Notes under the pieces: generated by a model
The model's input: only the letters and a program-made list of their open reading frames with translations
Told to the model about the DNA's origin: nothing
Databases searched by the model: none
Part shown: piece by piece, positions 1 through 11,065 of the stretch
Numbering within the stretch: the first letter of the stretch is position 1
How the letters are laid out: each line of letters begins with the position of its first letter
Assembly (NCBI RefSeq): GCF_020283565.1
Contig: NC_060060.1
Location: forward strand, 65,395,257-65,459,256
Direction: 5' to 3'
Length of the DNA stretch: 64,000 nucleotides
DNA from: Trifolium pratense
Taxonomy: Eukaryota; Streptophyta; Magnoliopsida; Fabales; Fabaceae
Program-made: the position numbers and the translations under genes

Positions 1-488
1 TTTTTTATATTATATTATTTTAATTGTTTTTTATGTGTTCTAATGGTCACGTGACTACAAAAGAATATCTCACAACTGATAATAAAAATTGGTCTCTGTC
101 GTCTTATAGATGACTGTATGGTTCAGGGGTAGAAATACATATATCATGTAAAAGATGTTGTACTATTTTTTTTAGTAAGATTTTAATGAGACGCATACAT
201 CCAAATGAGAGTGTTATGAATAATAAGCCTTAATGAAAGCCTTAGCGGATGTCCATCTTATCTCCTTCATTTCTTATAATTTCCACTAGTTAGTGGACCT
301 TAATCACATTTATTCTTTCACTTCATTCTTTGTGTCATACCGAGTATAAAATAATCACATCAATTAACATTATTTTAATTCTTTTATTTTTATGATTTTG
401 TGAGTATGCCTAACACATGTCATTTGTGTTTCTGCCTATCGAAGAATTTTCCTTTGTTATGATGTAAAGACACACAAGTAAAAAGTTG

Positions 489-645
489 AATACAAAGTTT
501 TTTTTTTTGAATAAGCTAAATTAGTCCACTCAAATTGGTACTAGAGAGAAATACAAAGTTTAGCTCAGTTGGTAGGGACATCGTGTTATATACGTAAGAG
601 TCAGGGTTCGAATTTCAGACATTTCATTTATCCACATTTAAAATG
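489..645. repeat. Short retroposon insertion plus tRNA-like (SINE) fragment
   Basis: A 12-base direct repeat (AATACAAAGTTT) lies at 489-500 and 550-561. Between the copies is a short insert beginning with a T-run, as expected of a 5'-truncated SINE in minus orientation. The following bases, about 556-640, look tRNA-like on the + strand: an A-box-like TAGCTCAGTTGG and a B-box-like GGTTCGAATTT. This is too degenerate to be a functional tRNA gene. The flanks 1-488 and 646-960 show nothing I recognise. Confidence 0.5.
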
Positions 646-961
646 AAATTTCTAGTCACTAGGCTACTTAACCAAAAATTAATAATTTTTTTTGAGTAAA
701 AAAAATCCAATTTATTTGTATAATAAAAAGAAAAAGTTATTTATTGTATGAAAAATGTTAACATGTGCATCAATGACACATGATAAGGAAGCAAAAATAG
801 AAATAATATATTGAAATTTGCTAACATTAAATGCAATTTTCTATATTTATAACTTTTAACATGTGTCTTTAGTGCACATGTTAAGATGACCCTTGTTGTA
901 TAATAATCAGACATATCTAAAGGCAAAATCCTAGCCTACCCTAACATTAACAACATTAAGG

Positions 962-1350
962 TAAATTCTAATATGGACCATTTCATCAAGTGGTCCATGG
1001 TGGACCAGTCATGAATAACATTATAACGAATACGTATTTTACAAAATTTATAGTTGGATTGAAAGTTTATATCATATAGATCATCCATAGAAAAATTTAG
1101 AAAAATCGAAAATCATTTGATATGTTATTGAGACACATCAAGATTAACGTTATTATTAAATAACATTAATTTTGATGTGTCTCAATAACATATCAAATGA
1201 TTTTCAAAAAAATTTAAAAAATTTATGGATAATCTATACGATATAAACTTTCAATCTAACAGTGAATTTTGTAAAATTCATATTCGATAGATCATTCGTC
1301 CTGTTAGGTAACACGTCCACGGTGGACCACTTTCACCATAGCATTAGCCA
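962..1350. mobile_element. Foldback MITE, copy A
   Basis: Almost the whole 389 bp is one long inverted repeat. The left arm (from TAAATTCTAATATGGACC) and the reverse complement of the right arm match over about 180 bp, with a small loop near 1155-1170. A second copy lies at 9741-10123 on the other side of the BAM gene. No coding capacity. Target duplication could not be settled by eye. The superfamily is not assigned. Confidence 0.8.
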
Positions 1351-1940
1351 TAAAATTAATATTCAAGCAACTTCAAATTACATCAAATACCTTTTTGCAT
1401 AAAACAAATGCACATTAGACACACAATCAATAAAACTTCATTATCATTATCATCATCTTAGTAGTTAGTACAATTATCTAATCGCAAGAGTCATAAAAAG
1501 TAAAGAAAAATAAATAAAATTAGAGATTTGGTAATGGTTGAACGATTAATTCACCAACTCAACCTTCAAAAATCAACAAGACAGCAAGTCCTTCAAATGA
1601 TTGACTCCACTTCTTCTTTTCTTTTTTCCTTTTTTCACCCCTTATATTTATCCAAATAATTATTAAAAGCATAAAGTTCAAATCCATATCAAAAAAAATT
1701 CCCTCTATTTTAAGGAGACATATTCCAAAATATTCAACCATAAAGTCATAAAATAAATAAAAATAAAAAGCTCACTCTCTCACTTTCTAAATAGTGGGTG
1801 GTGTTTCTTCTCTTCCTTCCATTCCTTCCAAGCCTCTCTACTCTACCCACACAAAACACACTTTGTGTGTGTCTTGTTTTCTTACTTTTCTTTCATATAG
1901 TTTCAATTTTCACTCACTTTTCTTCCATAACTCAAAAAAA

Positions 1941-4900
1941 ATGCGTTTCTTTCTTCTCCTTTTCTTTCTCTTCCATTTCCACCACCATATTCTCTCTGCT
2001 CCCATCTCAGAATACCGTGCACTTCTCTCTTTTCGTGAATCAATTACCGATTCTACCCCTCCCACACTCTCTTCATGGAACACTTCAACCACTCACTGTT
2101 CATGGTTAGGTGTAACATGCAACACACGCCGCCACGTCACCGCCTTAAACCTCACCGGACTTACTCTCTCCGGCGAACTTTCCGATCATCTCTCTCACCT
2201 CCCATTTCTCACAAATCTCTCACTTGCTGATAATAAATTCTCCGGTCCTATCCCTCCGCCGCTCTCCGCCGTCTCCGGTCTCCGGTATCTTAACCTCTCC
2301 AACAATGTCTTCAACGGAACTTTTCCTTCTGAGCTTTCTCAGCTGAAGAATCTCGAAGTTCTTGATCTCTACAATAACAACATGACCGGAACGCTTCCTC
2401 TTGCGGTGACGGAGCTTCCGAATCTCCGTCATTTGCATCTTGGAGGTAACTACTTTACCGGTCAGATCCCGCCGGAGTATGGACTATGGCAAAGGTTAGA
2501 GTATTTAGCTGTTTCCGGTAATGAACTTATCGGAACTATTCCACCGGAGATCGGAAACTTAACAAGTCTCCGTGAGCTTTACATCGGTTACTACAACACT
2601 TACACCGGCGGCATTCCGCCGCAGATTGGAAACTTAACTGAGCTTATCCGTCTCGATGCTGCTTACTGCGGTTTATCCGGCGAGATACCGTCGGAGATGG
2701 GGAAGCTTCAGAAACTTGACACACTGTTTCTTCAGGTGAATGCACTTTCTGGTTCCCTGACATGGGAGCTTGGAAACTTGAAAAGTTTGAAATCAATGGA
2801 TTTGTCTAATAACATGTTAACCGGTGAGATTCCGACGAGTTTTGGTGAACTGAAGAATCTAACACTTTTGAATCTTTTTAGAAACAAGCTTCATGGTGCT
2901 ATACCGGAGTTTGTCGGCGATATGCCGGGGTTGGAGGTTGTTCAGTTATGGGAAAATAACTTTACCGGTAACATTCCGGTGAGTTTGGGAACAAACGGAA
3001 GATTAACTCTTTTAGACATTTCATCAAACAAGTTAACTGGAACACTTCCACCTTATTTGTGTTCTGGGAATCATCTTCAAACTTTGATAACTCTTGGGAA
3101 TTTTCTGTTTGGTCCAATTCCTGAATCTCTTGGTAATTGTGAATCTTTGAATAGGATTCGTATGGGTGATAATTATCTCAATGGTTCAATTCCTAAGGGT
3201 CTGTTTGGTTTACCAAAATTGACTCAAGTTGAGCTTCAAGATAATTATTTATCTGGAAATTTTCCTGAAACTCATTCTGTTTCTGTTAATCTTGGTCAAA
3301 TTACTTTGTCAAATAATCAACTTTCAGGAAGTTTGCCTCCTACTATTGGGAATTTTTCAAGCATGCAGAAGCTTCTTCTTGATGGTAACATGTTTTCTGG
3401 TATGATTCCATCTCAGATTGGAAGGTTACAACAGCTTTCAAAGATTGATTTTAGTCATAATAAGTTTTCGGGTCCTATTGCTCCTGAGATTAGTCAATGC
3501 AAGCTTTTAACTTTCGTTGATCTTAGTCATAATGAGTTATCCGGGGTTATCCCGAATGAGATTACGGGTATGAGGATATTGAATTACTTGAATATTTCGA
3601 GAAATCATTTAGTTGGTAGTATTCCTGGTTCGATATCCTCAATGCAAAGCTTAACTTCTGTTGATTTTTCGTATAATAATCTATCTGGTTTGGTTCCTGG
3701 TACTGGTCAATTTAGTTACTTTAACTACACGTCTTTTTTGGGAAACCCTGATCTTTGTGGCCCTTATTTGGGTGCTTGTAAAGATGGTGTTGTTGATGGT
3801 GCTAACCAATCTCATCATGATAAGGGTCATCTTTCGTCTACTGTGAAGCTACTGCTTGTTATTGGGTTGCTTGCATGTTCCATTGTGTTCGCTATTGCAG
3901 CGATATTCAAGGCTCGGTCTTTGAAGAAGGCTAGTGAGGCTCGTGCATGGAAATTGACCTCGTTTCAACGTTTGGATTTCACTGCTGATGATGTTTTGGA
4001 TTCCTTGAAGGAAGATAACATCATAGGAAAAGGAGGTGCTGGCATTGTTTACAAAGGGGCAATGCCGAATGGGGAACTCGTTGCTGTTAAAAGGCTTCCG
4101 GTTATGAGCAGAGGTTCTTCTCATGATCATGGATTCAATGCTGAGATTCAAACATTGGGGAGAATCCGACACAGGCACATTGTTAGGTTGTTGGGTTTCT
4201 GTTCAAATCACGAGACAAATCTTTTGGTTTATGAGTACATGCCTAATGGAAGTTTAGGTGAAGTTCTTCATGGAAAGAAAGGTGGTCATTTATATTGGGA
4301 TACAAGGTATAAAATTGCCGTGGAGGCCGCAAAGGGACTTTGCTATTTACACCATGATTGTTCCCCGCTTATTGTTCATCGAGATGTGAAATCAAACAAC
4401 ATCCTTCTTGATTCAAATTATGAAGCCCATGTTGCTGATTTTGGGCTTGCCAAGTTCTTGCAAGATTCCGGAACATCTGAATGCATGTCTGCTATTGCTG
4501 GTTCATATGGATACATAGCTCCAGGTAATAATCAAGTTCAACACGTTGATGGATTACATTGAATAATCAAGTTCAACACATTGATGAATTACATTGAATT
4601 TCCTTTTCCAATATCATAATTGTAGTGTACGTTTAGTCACTGCTCATAATTGTACATTTAATCACTGCTCATAATTTTGACTATTCGACCCAACATAATG
4701 GTTTAGGTATAGACTGTAGATATTGAAGTGATGCATTTAATTAACATAGATTTCCATGCATGTACCTGTCTTGACTTTGATTTTCATTATGCACAAATGA
4801 CCTATTGATTTGTATCCTAATTTAATCTATTTCTAATTAATTCAAATCTTAGTACCGAAAGTAAATGTTAGGTAGCAATGCATTGTTTGATTTTTTAATC

Positions 4901-5577
4901 ATAGCCCCCACCTATGGTTAGTTAAAATTCCATTGTCATGGCTATAGTCTATATCTATAGAGACATTTATTCACAGCAGCAAAATGTTTACTGCATTACT
5001 TGTTCACCTACTAGTATTTTGTTTTGCAGATTGTTTTTAATTAACATGGCTGTTACTGTTATATTTGAGTTGAATAGTTTGATGTTTTAATTTATGAGTT
5101 TGTTATTTGATTGCAGAGTATGCTTATACATTGAAAGTTGATGAGAAAAGTGACGTGTACAGCTTCGGTGTTGTTCTTTTAGAGCTTGTAACTGGAAGGA
5201 AACCAGTAGGAGAATTCGGCGATGGTGTGGACATTGTGCAATGGGTCAGAAAAATGACAGACTCCAACAAGGAAGGAGTTCTAAAAGTTCTTGATCCAAG
5301 ACTTTCCTCAGTTCCTCTTCATGAGGTCATGCATGTTTTCTATGTAGCCATTCTGTGTGTTGAAGAACAGGCAGTAGAAAGGCCAACTATGCGCGAAGTT
5401 GTTCAAATTCTGACAGAGCTTCCAAAGTCGCCCGATTCTAAACAAGGAGACTCGACAATCACAGAATCCTCTTTATCAACATCAAATGCTTTAGAATCTC
5501 CAACTTCAGCCTCTAAGGATCATCAACATCCTCCTCAATCTCCTCAATCGCCGCCACCTGATCTCTTAAGCATTTGA
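1941..5577 (+). CDS. BAM1: BAM1/2-type LRR receptor-like kinase (CLE peptide receptor)
   Basis: Two exons, 1941-4524 and 5117-5577, encode 1014 residues; Arabidopsis BAM1 is about 1003. The family (LRR-RLK subfamily XI, CLAVATA1 relatives) sits in the plasma membrane and perceives CLE peptides controlling meristem and organ development. The protein starts with a hydrophobic signal peptide (residues 1-22). Then come an N-cap with CSWLGVTC, about 20 leucine-rich repeats, a transmembrane segment near 637-660, and a Ser/Thr kinase. Kinase motifs: glycine loop [11 protein letters not shown] near 695, HRD at 813-815, DFG at 833-835. The tail ends PPPDLLSI, as in BAM1/2. The start is the first in-frame ATG; the frame is open further upstream, to a GTG at 1794, but has no ATG there. 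The intron (CCAG|gt ... cag|AG) falls in the APE motif codons, the usual subfamily XI position. It carries an in-frame stop 36 bases after the donor. BAM1 versus BAM2 is not resolved. Confidence 0.95.
4528..4597 (+). repeat. 35-bp tandem duplication next to the BAM 5' splice site
   Basis: Two adjacent 35-bp units, 4528-4562 and 4563-4597, differ at two bases. They begin three bases after the intron's GT. The first unit contains the in-frame TGA (4560-4562) that would end translation if the intron were retained, removing the C-terminal kinase lobe. Confidence 0.85.
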
Positions 5578-7770
5578 ATTGCTATGTTGGTTTGCTTTAG
5601 GGTGTTTTCAACTTAAGTCCCTTTGTTTGTGGTAGCTTATTTATTATGCATTTAGTTTTATCTTTTTTTATTTGGGATTGGGGTTTCTAACTTTAAGGTT
5701 AATTAATGTTTGGATTTTTCAAAAGGGTTATGTACAGTTGGATTGGTTGTAGGGAAAGGGGGGTGTTTTTTTCTTCTTATGAAGTCGTTATCTACATCTA
5801 GCACTGCTTTTAATTATTGTTGTATTGTGGCTGTTGTTATTCTGAGGTTGCACAGAGGAGCAATGTATACATCAAGTGTAGTCTTGGTTTCCTATGAGAT
5901 CAGTGACAGGTAGAGTGAAAGGGACACACAATAACACACAAATGGGGTTGGGTAATGTGACTGGTGAAAACTGTGATCACTGATCAGTGCCTTGAGGCTT
6001 TTGCCAAGTCATGATCTCTTTTCAATTTTTTCTTTATGGTTTGTTTATGTTGAAGATATAGTAACTAGTTCTAGTTGAGTCATTCGTTGGTATGAAAATC
6101 AAATTATATGAGACTTTATAAATGCCTTTATGACGTTTCTAACCTAAGCATAATTTTTTAGTGATACTGTAAGAAATAAACAAGGGGAAAAAGAAAGAGA
6201 ATCATAGCCTTAATTTTTTTTGTTGTCTAGTAGTGATTGATTGACACGCTGAACTTGGCAGGGTGACAAGTTGAACTTGTAGGGAGAATCTTTGATTCCC
6301 GTAATTGCGATTGGAAGGTTGAATCACTTGATGTTAAAACTAACATTTGAATTATATTAGGTGATTCAGTGAGTCGGAGAGCCGGATACCGAAGGTGAAA
6401 TAAAAAATTAAAAAAACTTTGGGTAAGTGCTGTGAGTTATACACGTGACACATGCAACAAAATAGCATTAGTTTCTTATAAGTTCAATTGTCACATTTTA
6501 TCTTCTGGACACACTACTAACATTAAAACATAATAAATACTACTTGATAATAATTTTAAAAAATGTAAATGCAACTATACCTGATAATATTTTGACACAT
6601 TTACATCTTTAATAGCTACATAGCGTTACATCTTTGTCACATGTAAATGTAACTATATATGTGTGTGTCTGGAGTTAGGTCATTATCAGACACATTACAT
6701 CTTTAATAGCTACATACCATTTCATCTTTGACGACAAAGTTTTATCTAGTGGTTTGTTGTAGGATATTCATCTTTATATTGTGTCCAAAATTATTGTCTG
6801 TCAAGTCTTGTTAGCTACCAATAATACTGTTGTTTGACAGGTTCTCTGCATGTACACCACATTGCCATTCACAAAGCTAGTGTTGTGATTATTGGTTAGA
6901 TTTTACTGGATGGAATATAATAACAAAGGAAAATATAAATATGTACTTAGAAATTTTTTTTAGGTCTTGTTTATTATATTTTTGAAGTAAAAATAAATAT
7001 CCTGTTTATTTTTGTGAGTGTTTTTTTTTCTTCATTTTAGAAAATATATATATTCATCTTAATTTGTTAATAAAATGTAAGATTTTTGAAGTGAACAACT
7101 TGATTCAAACGGAATTTTTTTGCATGGTAAAAGGACAATTTGATTTGCATGCTACCACAGACAACAGCTACATGATGGGACGGAATACTATGACAATTGA
7201 ACAATTAGTATAAATTGTATGGAAATGTGACAGGATCGTACTACGAATTGTCAAGTCTTATTTATTTTCATATGGCTTTCAGCATTAATACCGTCCTTTA
7301 TTTATGTTTATTAAATGTTACTCTATGATTTATTTATATCAATGTTTTTCTATATATGATTATGAAATTGAAAATTTGAACATGAGATTCGACTAAAGAA
7401 TCTCTCAAGTCTCCACAATGGAGACACTAACACAATAATAAGCCTAGTACTGAATAATGTCTAGTTATATTTTTTTGATGTTGTAACAAAAGCAACATAA
7501 ATCCAAAAAATTGAAGCGCAAAAAAAGCCCGTTGATGCGGCTTTTAAGGTTCAAATTATTTGCGTATACACAAACAAACAATAGAAGCAAAGAAATGAAA
7601 CGTGAAAGTTGAAAATGGAAAGACATGATAGGAGAAATTAATCGGTCCCAAAAACGACAAACTACTTTAACCAATTTAGAGACAGTGTAGGGTCTTTACT
7701 CTTTGCATTTGGGTCCATACATGCCTTCTCTACTTGCTTTCACCTACTGGCACCGCCTCAACTAAATAAT
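5578..7770. other. BAM 3' flank and intergenic DNA
   Basis: This stretch starts with the T-rich 3' untranslated region of the BAM gene. Around 6224-6410 is a degenerate copy of a tRNA-derived SINE seen better at 41574-41751 (shared phrase around GATTGACACGCTGAACTTGG). The remainder is AT-rich sequence with no convincing gene; short open frames are not supported by any motif. Confidence 0.5.
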
Positions 7771-7772
7771 TA

Positions 7773-8083
7773 ACCTCCGGACACAAATATAAGAATAAAA
7801 AACCGTTTACGTGGTGTTTAAGAAATTTAGTTAAGTGTAGTTAATTTTTTTGGTTTAATACAAAACACGAGTTAAGTTTAATATATCACCATTTGAAAGT
7901 GATTTATGCCTTGAAAATCACATAAACTTTTGAAAAATGAAATAAGTGTAAGTGATTAAATAAGGGTATATTAGGAATAGTTGTATTAATTAGTTTAAAA
8001 GTAGTTGACTTTGCTTATATTTTAATATTTGTGTCCAAAATTTAAAGTGTTTTTTTTCTTCTTATATTTGTGTTTGGAGGGAG
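7773..8083. mobile_element. Degraded Stowaway-like MITE
   Basis: The left end (CCTCCGGACACAAATATAAG) and the right end (CTTATATTTGTGTTTGGAGG) are inverted repeats of the Stowaway type, whose ends in plants are usually CTCCCTCCG followed by an ATATAAG-like block. A TA lies at both edges (7771-7772 and 8084-8085). The interior is non-coding. Confidence 0.6.
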
Positions 8084-8308
8084 TATTTTTGTTTGTTGCT
8101 ACTATGAAGCTGTGGTAATTCAAAATTGATCGCGAAGAAGTAAATTCTGGTTAATAATTGTTTCTACTATGAATTTAATTTGAGTTTTTTCGAACTAACA
8201 GAGCCTCTCTACGATATGTTGGGTCACATGTTATTAGGTTTTCGCTATTTGATCATCAGTCATTTATATCAACGCATTAAGTTCAATAATGTTAGGCGTG
8301 AGAGAATG

Positions 8309-8430
8309 TGTTAAGAAGTTTCACATCGGTTGCTAAATGACTTGAATATGTGTTTATAAGTGACGACAACCATTTTCTTACAAGTCGGTTTTATAGTGTT
8401 GAGTTAGATTTAATTCTAAGACGAATGATT
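8309..8430 (+). repeat. Solo LTR-like relic
   Basis: The sequence runs TGTTAAGAAGTTTCACATCGG, then ATATGTGTTTATAAGTG, then ACAAGTCGGTTTTATAG. The same order of blocks occurs around 60045-60190 (where it is followed by a tRNA-Met primer-binding site) and around 10812-10878. It therefore looks like one LTR of a small TRIM-like element. No primer-binding site or internal region follows here. Confidence 0.5.
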
Positions 8431-8530
8431 ATTATTAGGGGAGACTTGTTAACCGTTTAAGTTGGATATTTAATGTCACGCTACCGACTTCATTTTTCTT
8501 TGGTTTTCTATTTTGTAACCTTTCTAATTG

Positions 8531-9345
8531 GGCCAATGCTAGGGTGGGAGACCATGATAGGTCTCTCACCGGTGCACCATATGATATGTGGTCAGGATTG
8601 AATGTATACATGATATTATGGTGTACTATCAGTATTATATTATTTATATTTTTTTGAAAAAAAAGTTTTCAATTTTTCCGGAAAAAAGTTTTCTATCTTT
8701 TTTTCGAGAACAAAATTTTCGATTTTTTCTTTTGGAAAAAAAATTCCCGATTTTTGGGGGAAAAAGTTTCGATTTCACATAAAAGCAATTCCATAGTTTT
8801 TCTGGGAAAAAAAATTTCCGTTCATTTTTCGGAAAAAAAGTTTCGGATATTTTTCAAAAAAAAAAAAGTTGTTGCTTTTTTTATGGAAAAAGTTCAGATT
8901 TTTTCCGAAAAAAAGTTTCCGATTTTTTGGGGAAAATAGTTTCGAAATGTTCACCTCAAAATTATTGTCGATACAAAAAAGAGTAAAAAAATAGAAAATA
9001 TTTGAAACTTTTTTTTTCGAATAAAATATTGGAACTTTTTCAGGAAAAAATCGGAAACTTTATTTTCGGAATATATCCGAAACTTTTTTCCCGAAAAAAG
9101 AACGGAAACTTTTTGTTCAGCAAAGACTCCGGAATTGTTTTTTTTTTCTAAAATCGAAACTTTTTTTCCGAAAAAAGAAATAGAAAACTTTTATCCGAAA
9201 AAATTAAAAACTTTTTTTAAAAAAAATAAATAAATAATATAATACTGACAGTACACCATAATATCATGTACACATTCAATCCTAACCACAAATCATACGG
9301 TGCACCGGTGAGAGACCTATCATGATCTCCCACCCTAGAATTGGC
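8531..9345. mobile_element. Mutator-like foldback element, 815 bp, with 10-bp target duplication
   Basis: The element is bounded by the direct repeat TTTCTAATTG at 8521-8530 and 9346-9355. A 9-11 bp duplication is typical of Mutator-like transposons. Its ends are inverted repeats of about 120 bp (left GGCCAATGCTAGGGTGGGAG, right the complement with few changes). The inner part is also inverted: the left half repeats GGAAAAAAGTTTCCGAT-like units and the right half repeats the complementary CGGAAACTTTTTTTCCG-like units. There is no transposase. Short open frames at 8588-8939 are by-products of the simple repeats. Confidence 0.85.
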
Positions 9346-9740
9346 TTTCTAATTGTAGGTTCCATCTAGTATGGTCACATTTTTTTTTCATAAAAAAAAA
9401 ACATTTTTGTGTGGTCCAGTGCATCTCAGTTATAGATATTAAACTACTATATAAAGAACTTTAGTGGTTTGTATTTGTGTTGACAATATGGTTAAAAAGG
9501 TATCTATAAAATAAATATTTGTAATTGCAAAGTAAGGGTCTTATGAATTTGAAATTTATAGTTATGAGATAATGAAAATATGCTGATATAGTAGTTAGAG
9601 TAGTAGTTGATATAGATGACCAATATGAAGTGTAGGCATGATATTCCCTAAGTATATTGACCGTATACTATATGCACAAAAATAACAAAAATGTTATTCA
9701 GACACAAATATCAAATAAATATACAACATTCACACACCGA

Positions 9741-10123
9741 TAAATTCTAATATGGACCACTTCATCAAGTAGTCTATGGTGGACCAGTCATGAATAACAT
9801 TATAACGAATACGAATTTTACAAAATCTACCGTTGGATTGAAAGTTTATATCATATAGATCATCCATAAAAAAATTTAGAAAAATTGAAAAATCATTTGA
9901 TATGTTATTGAGACACATCAAGATTAACGGTTTATTAAATAACGTAAATCTTGATGGGTCTCAATAACATATCAAATGATTTTCAAAAAATTTTAAAAAA
10001 ATTTATGGACGATCTATATGATATAAACTTTCAATCCAACTGTGAATTTTGTAAAATTCATATTCGGTAGATCACTTGTCCATGGTGGACCACTTGTGAA
10101 GGTGGTCCACCGTAGCATTGACC
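9741..10123. mobile_element. Foldback MITE, copy B
   Basis: Second copy of the element at 962-1350, in the same orientation and nearly collinear, including the ATATGTTATTGAGACACATCA block at the inner end of the left arm. It is again one long hairpin with a short loop near 9920-9950. Non-coding. Confidence 0.8.
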
Positions 10124-10287
10124 TTATACACTTTTTGCATTTTTTAATATTTTTTACATATCTCGAATTGCATGATGTGAGTGAAAAGAGAGATGATGTC
10201 TATTTTTGTATACAAGTTGATGTTGACAATGATATATCACTTCTCCAAAAATAATGATAAAAAAGTGTAAAAGAATTGAAAATTTTA

Positions 10288-10694
10288 GGCTTAAGTAGTC
10301 TATTGGTCTCTTAAAAACATTTTAAGTTTTACAATGGTCCCTTAAAGAAAAAAAAAAGGGTCTGGATTGGTCCCTTAAAGAAAAAAAGACCCAGATTGGT
10401 CCCTTAAAGACATATTTTTGCCATATTGGTCATTTCCGTTAAATTTTAACTTCAAATATAACAAAAAATTCCAATGGTTAAAATTTTAAAAATTAATAAT
10501 ATTTTTGGTGGACTACTTACACTTAATGACATCCACAATTCAGTCCACTAAAACTAACGTTTTTTGTAAAAAATTGACGAAAATGACCAATTGAGAAACA
10601 TGTGTCTTTAAGGGACCAATCCTGATATTTTTTTCTTTAAGGGACCATTGTGAAATCTAAAATATCTTTAAGGGACCAAAAAACTAATTAAACC
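10288..10694. mobile_element. Foldback MITE with repeated GGTCCCTTAAAG motifs
   Basis: The left end (GGCTTAAGTAGTCTATTGG) and the complement of the right end (GGTTTAATTAGTTTTTTGG) match, and the arms carry repeated GGTCCCTTAAAG blocks in opposite orientation. Non-coding. The target duplication is not clear. Confidence 0.7.
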
Positions 10695-10811
10695 AAAATT
10701 TTGTGATTTTCGGGATGGAAGGACGAGCAATATACATAGTACATTATAATGTGAATTGGCAATTTTCTGTATCTTATCATTTTATCCTTTGTGATTTTTA
10801 ATTGTCTTTGC

Positions 10812-10878
10812 TCTTCCTGTTATGTGTTTATAAATAAGAGGTTATCCCCATCTTACAAGTCTGTTTTGTAGGGTTGAG
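10812..10878 (+). repeat. Left part of a TRIM-like LTR split by the copia element
   Basis: This sequence (GTGTTTATAAATAAGAGG ... TTTTGTAGGGTTGAG) continues at 15201 with GAGTTAGGTTCAACTCTCAA, then TGGTATCAGAG. Joined, the order matches LTR plus primer-binding site of the relic at 60045-60190. The copia element 10879-15200 sits in the middle; GAG occurs on both sides of it. Confidence 0.6.
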
Positions 10879-11052
10879 TGTTAATAATGTTGAAGATATA
10901 GAAACATAGAAAAAGAGAAAGACCCTTGAACTTAGGGTTTCAAAAGAATGAACAAAACTTAGAAACACAAGGGTTACAATAGCGTATATAAATAAAAGAT
11001 TTGAAAATACCACACTACCCTTATAAAATAATATAATTACTATTGTCTAACA
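10879..11052 (-). repeat. 3' LTR of the copia element
   Basis: A 174-bp long terminal repeat; on the minus strand it begins TGTTAGACAATAG and ends TTATTAACA. It matches the copy at 15027-15200 at all but 5 positions (about 97% identity by eye), which suggests a fairly young insertion. Confidence 0.9.
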
Positions 11053-11061
11053 CCTCCCCTC
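11053..11061 (-). promoter_or_regulatory. Polypurine tract of the copia element
   Basis: On the minus strand, GAGGGGAGG lies directly upstream of the 3' LTR, where plus-strand DNA synthesis is primed in LTR retrotransposons. Confidence 0.75.
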
Positions 11062-11065
11062 AAAC

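Noticed and set aside
556..640. tRNA gene
   Set aside because: A and B boxes are present, but the arms do not pair and no discriminator or terminator is clear; treated as SINE debris.
1794..1940. 49-codon upstream extension of the BAM frame
   Set aside because: It begins with GTG, has no ATG, and the signal peptide starts at the ATG at 1941; this is the 5' untranslated region.
8588..8939. K/F-rich open frames
   Set aside because: Produced by the GGAAAAAAGTTTCC-type simple repeats of the foldback element; no domain and no gene context.
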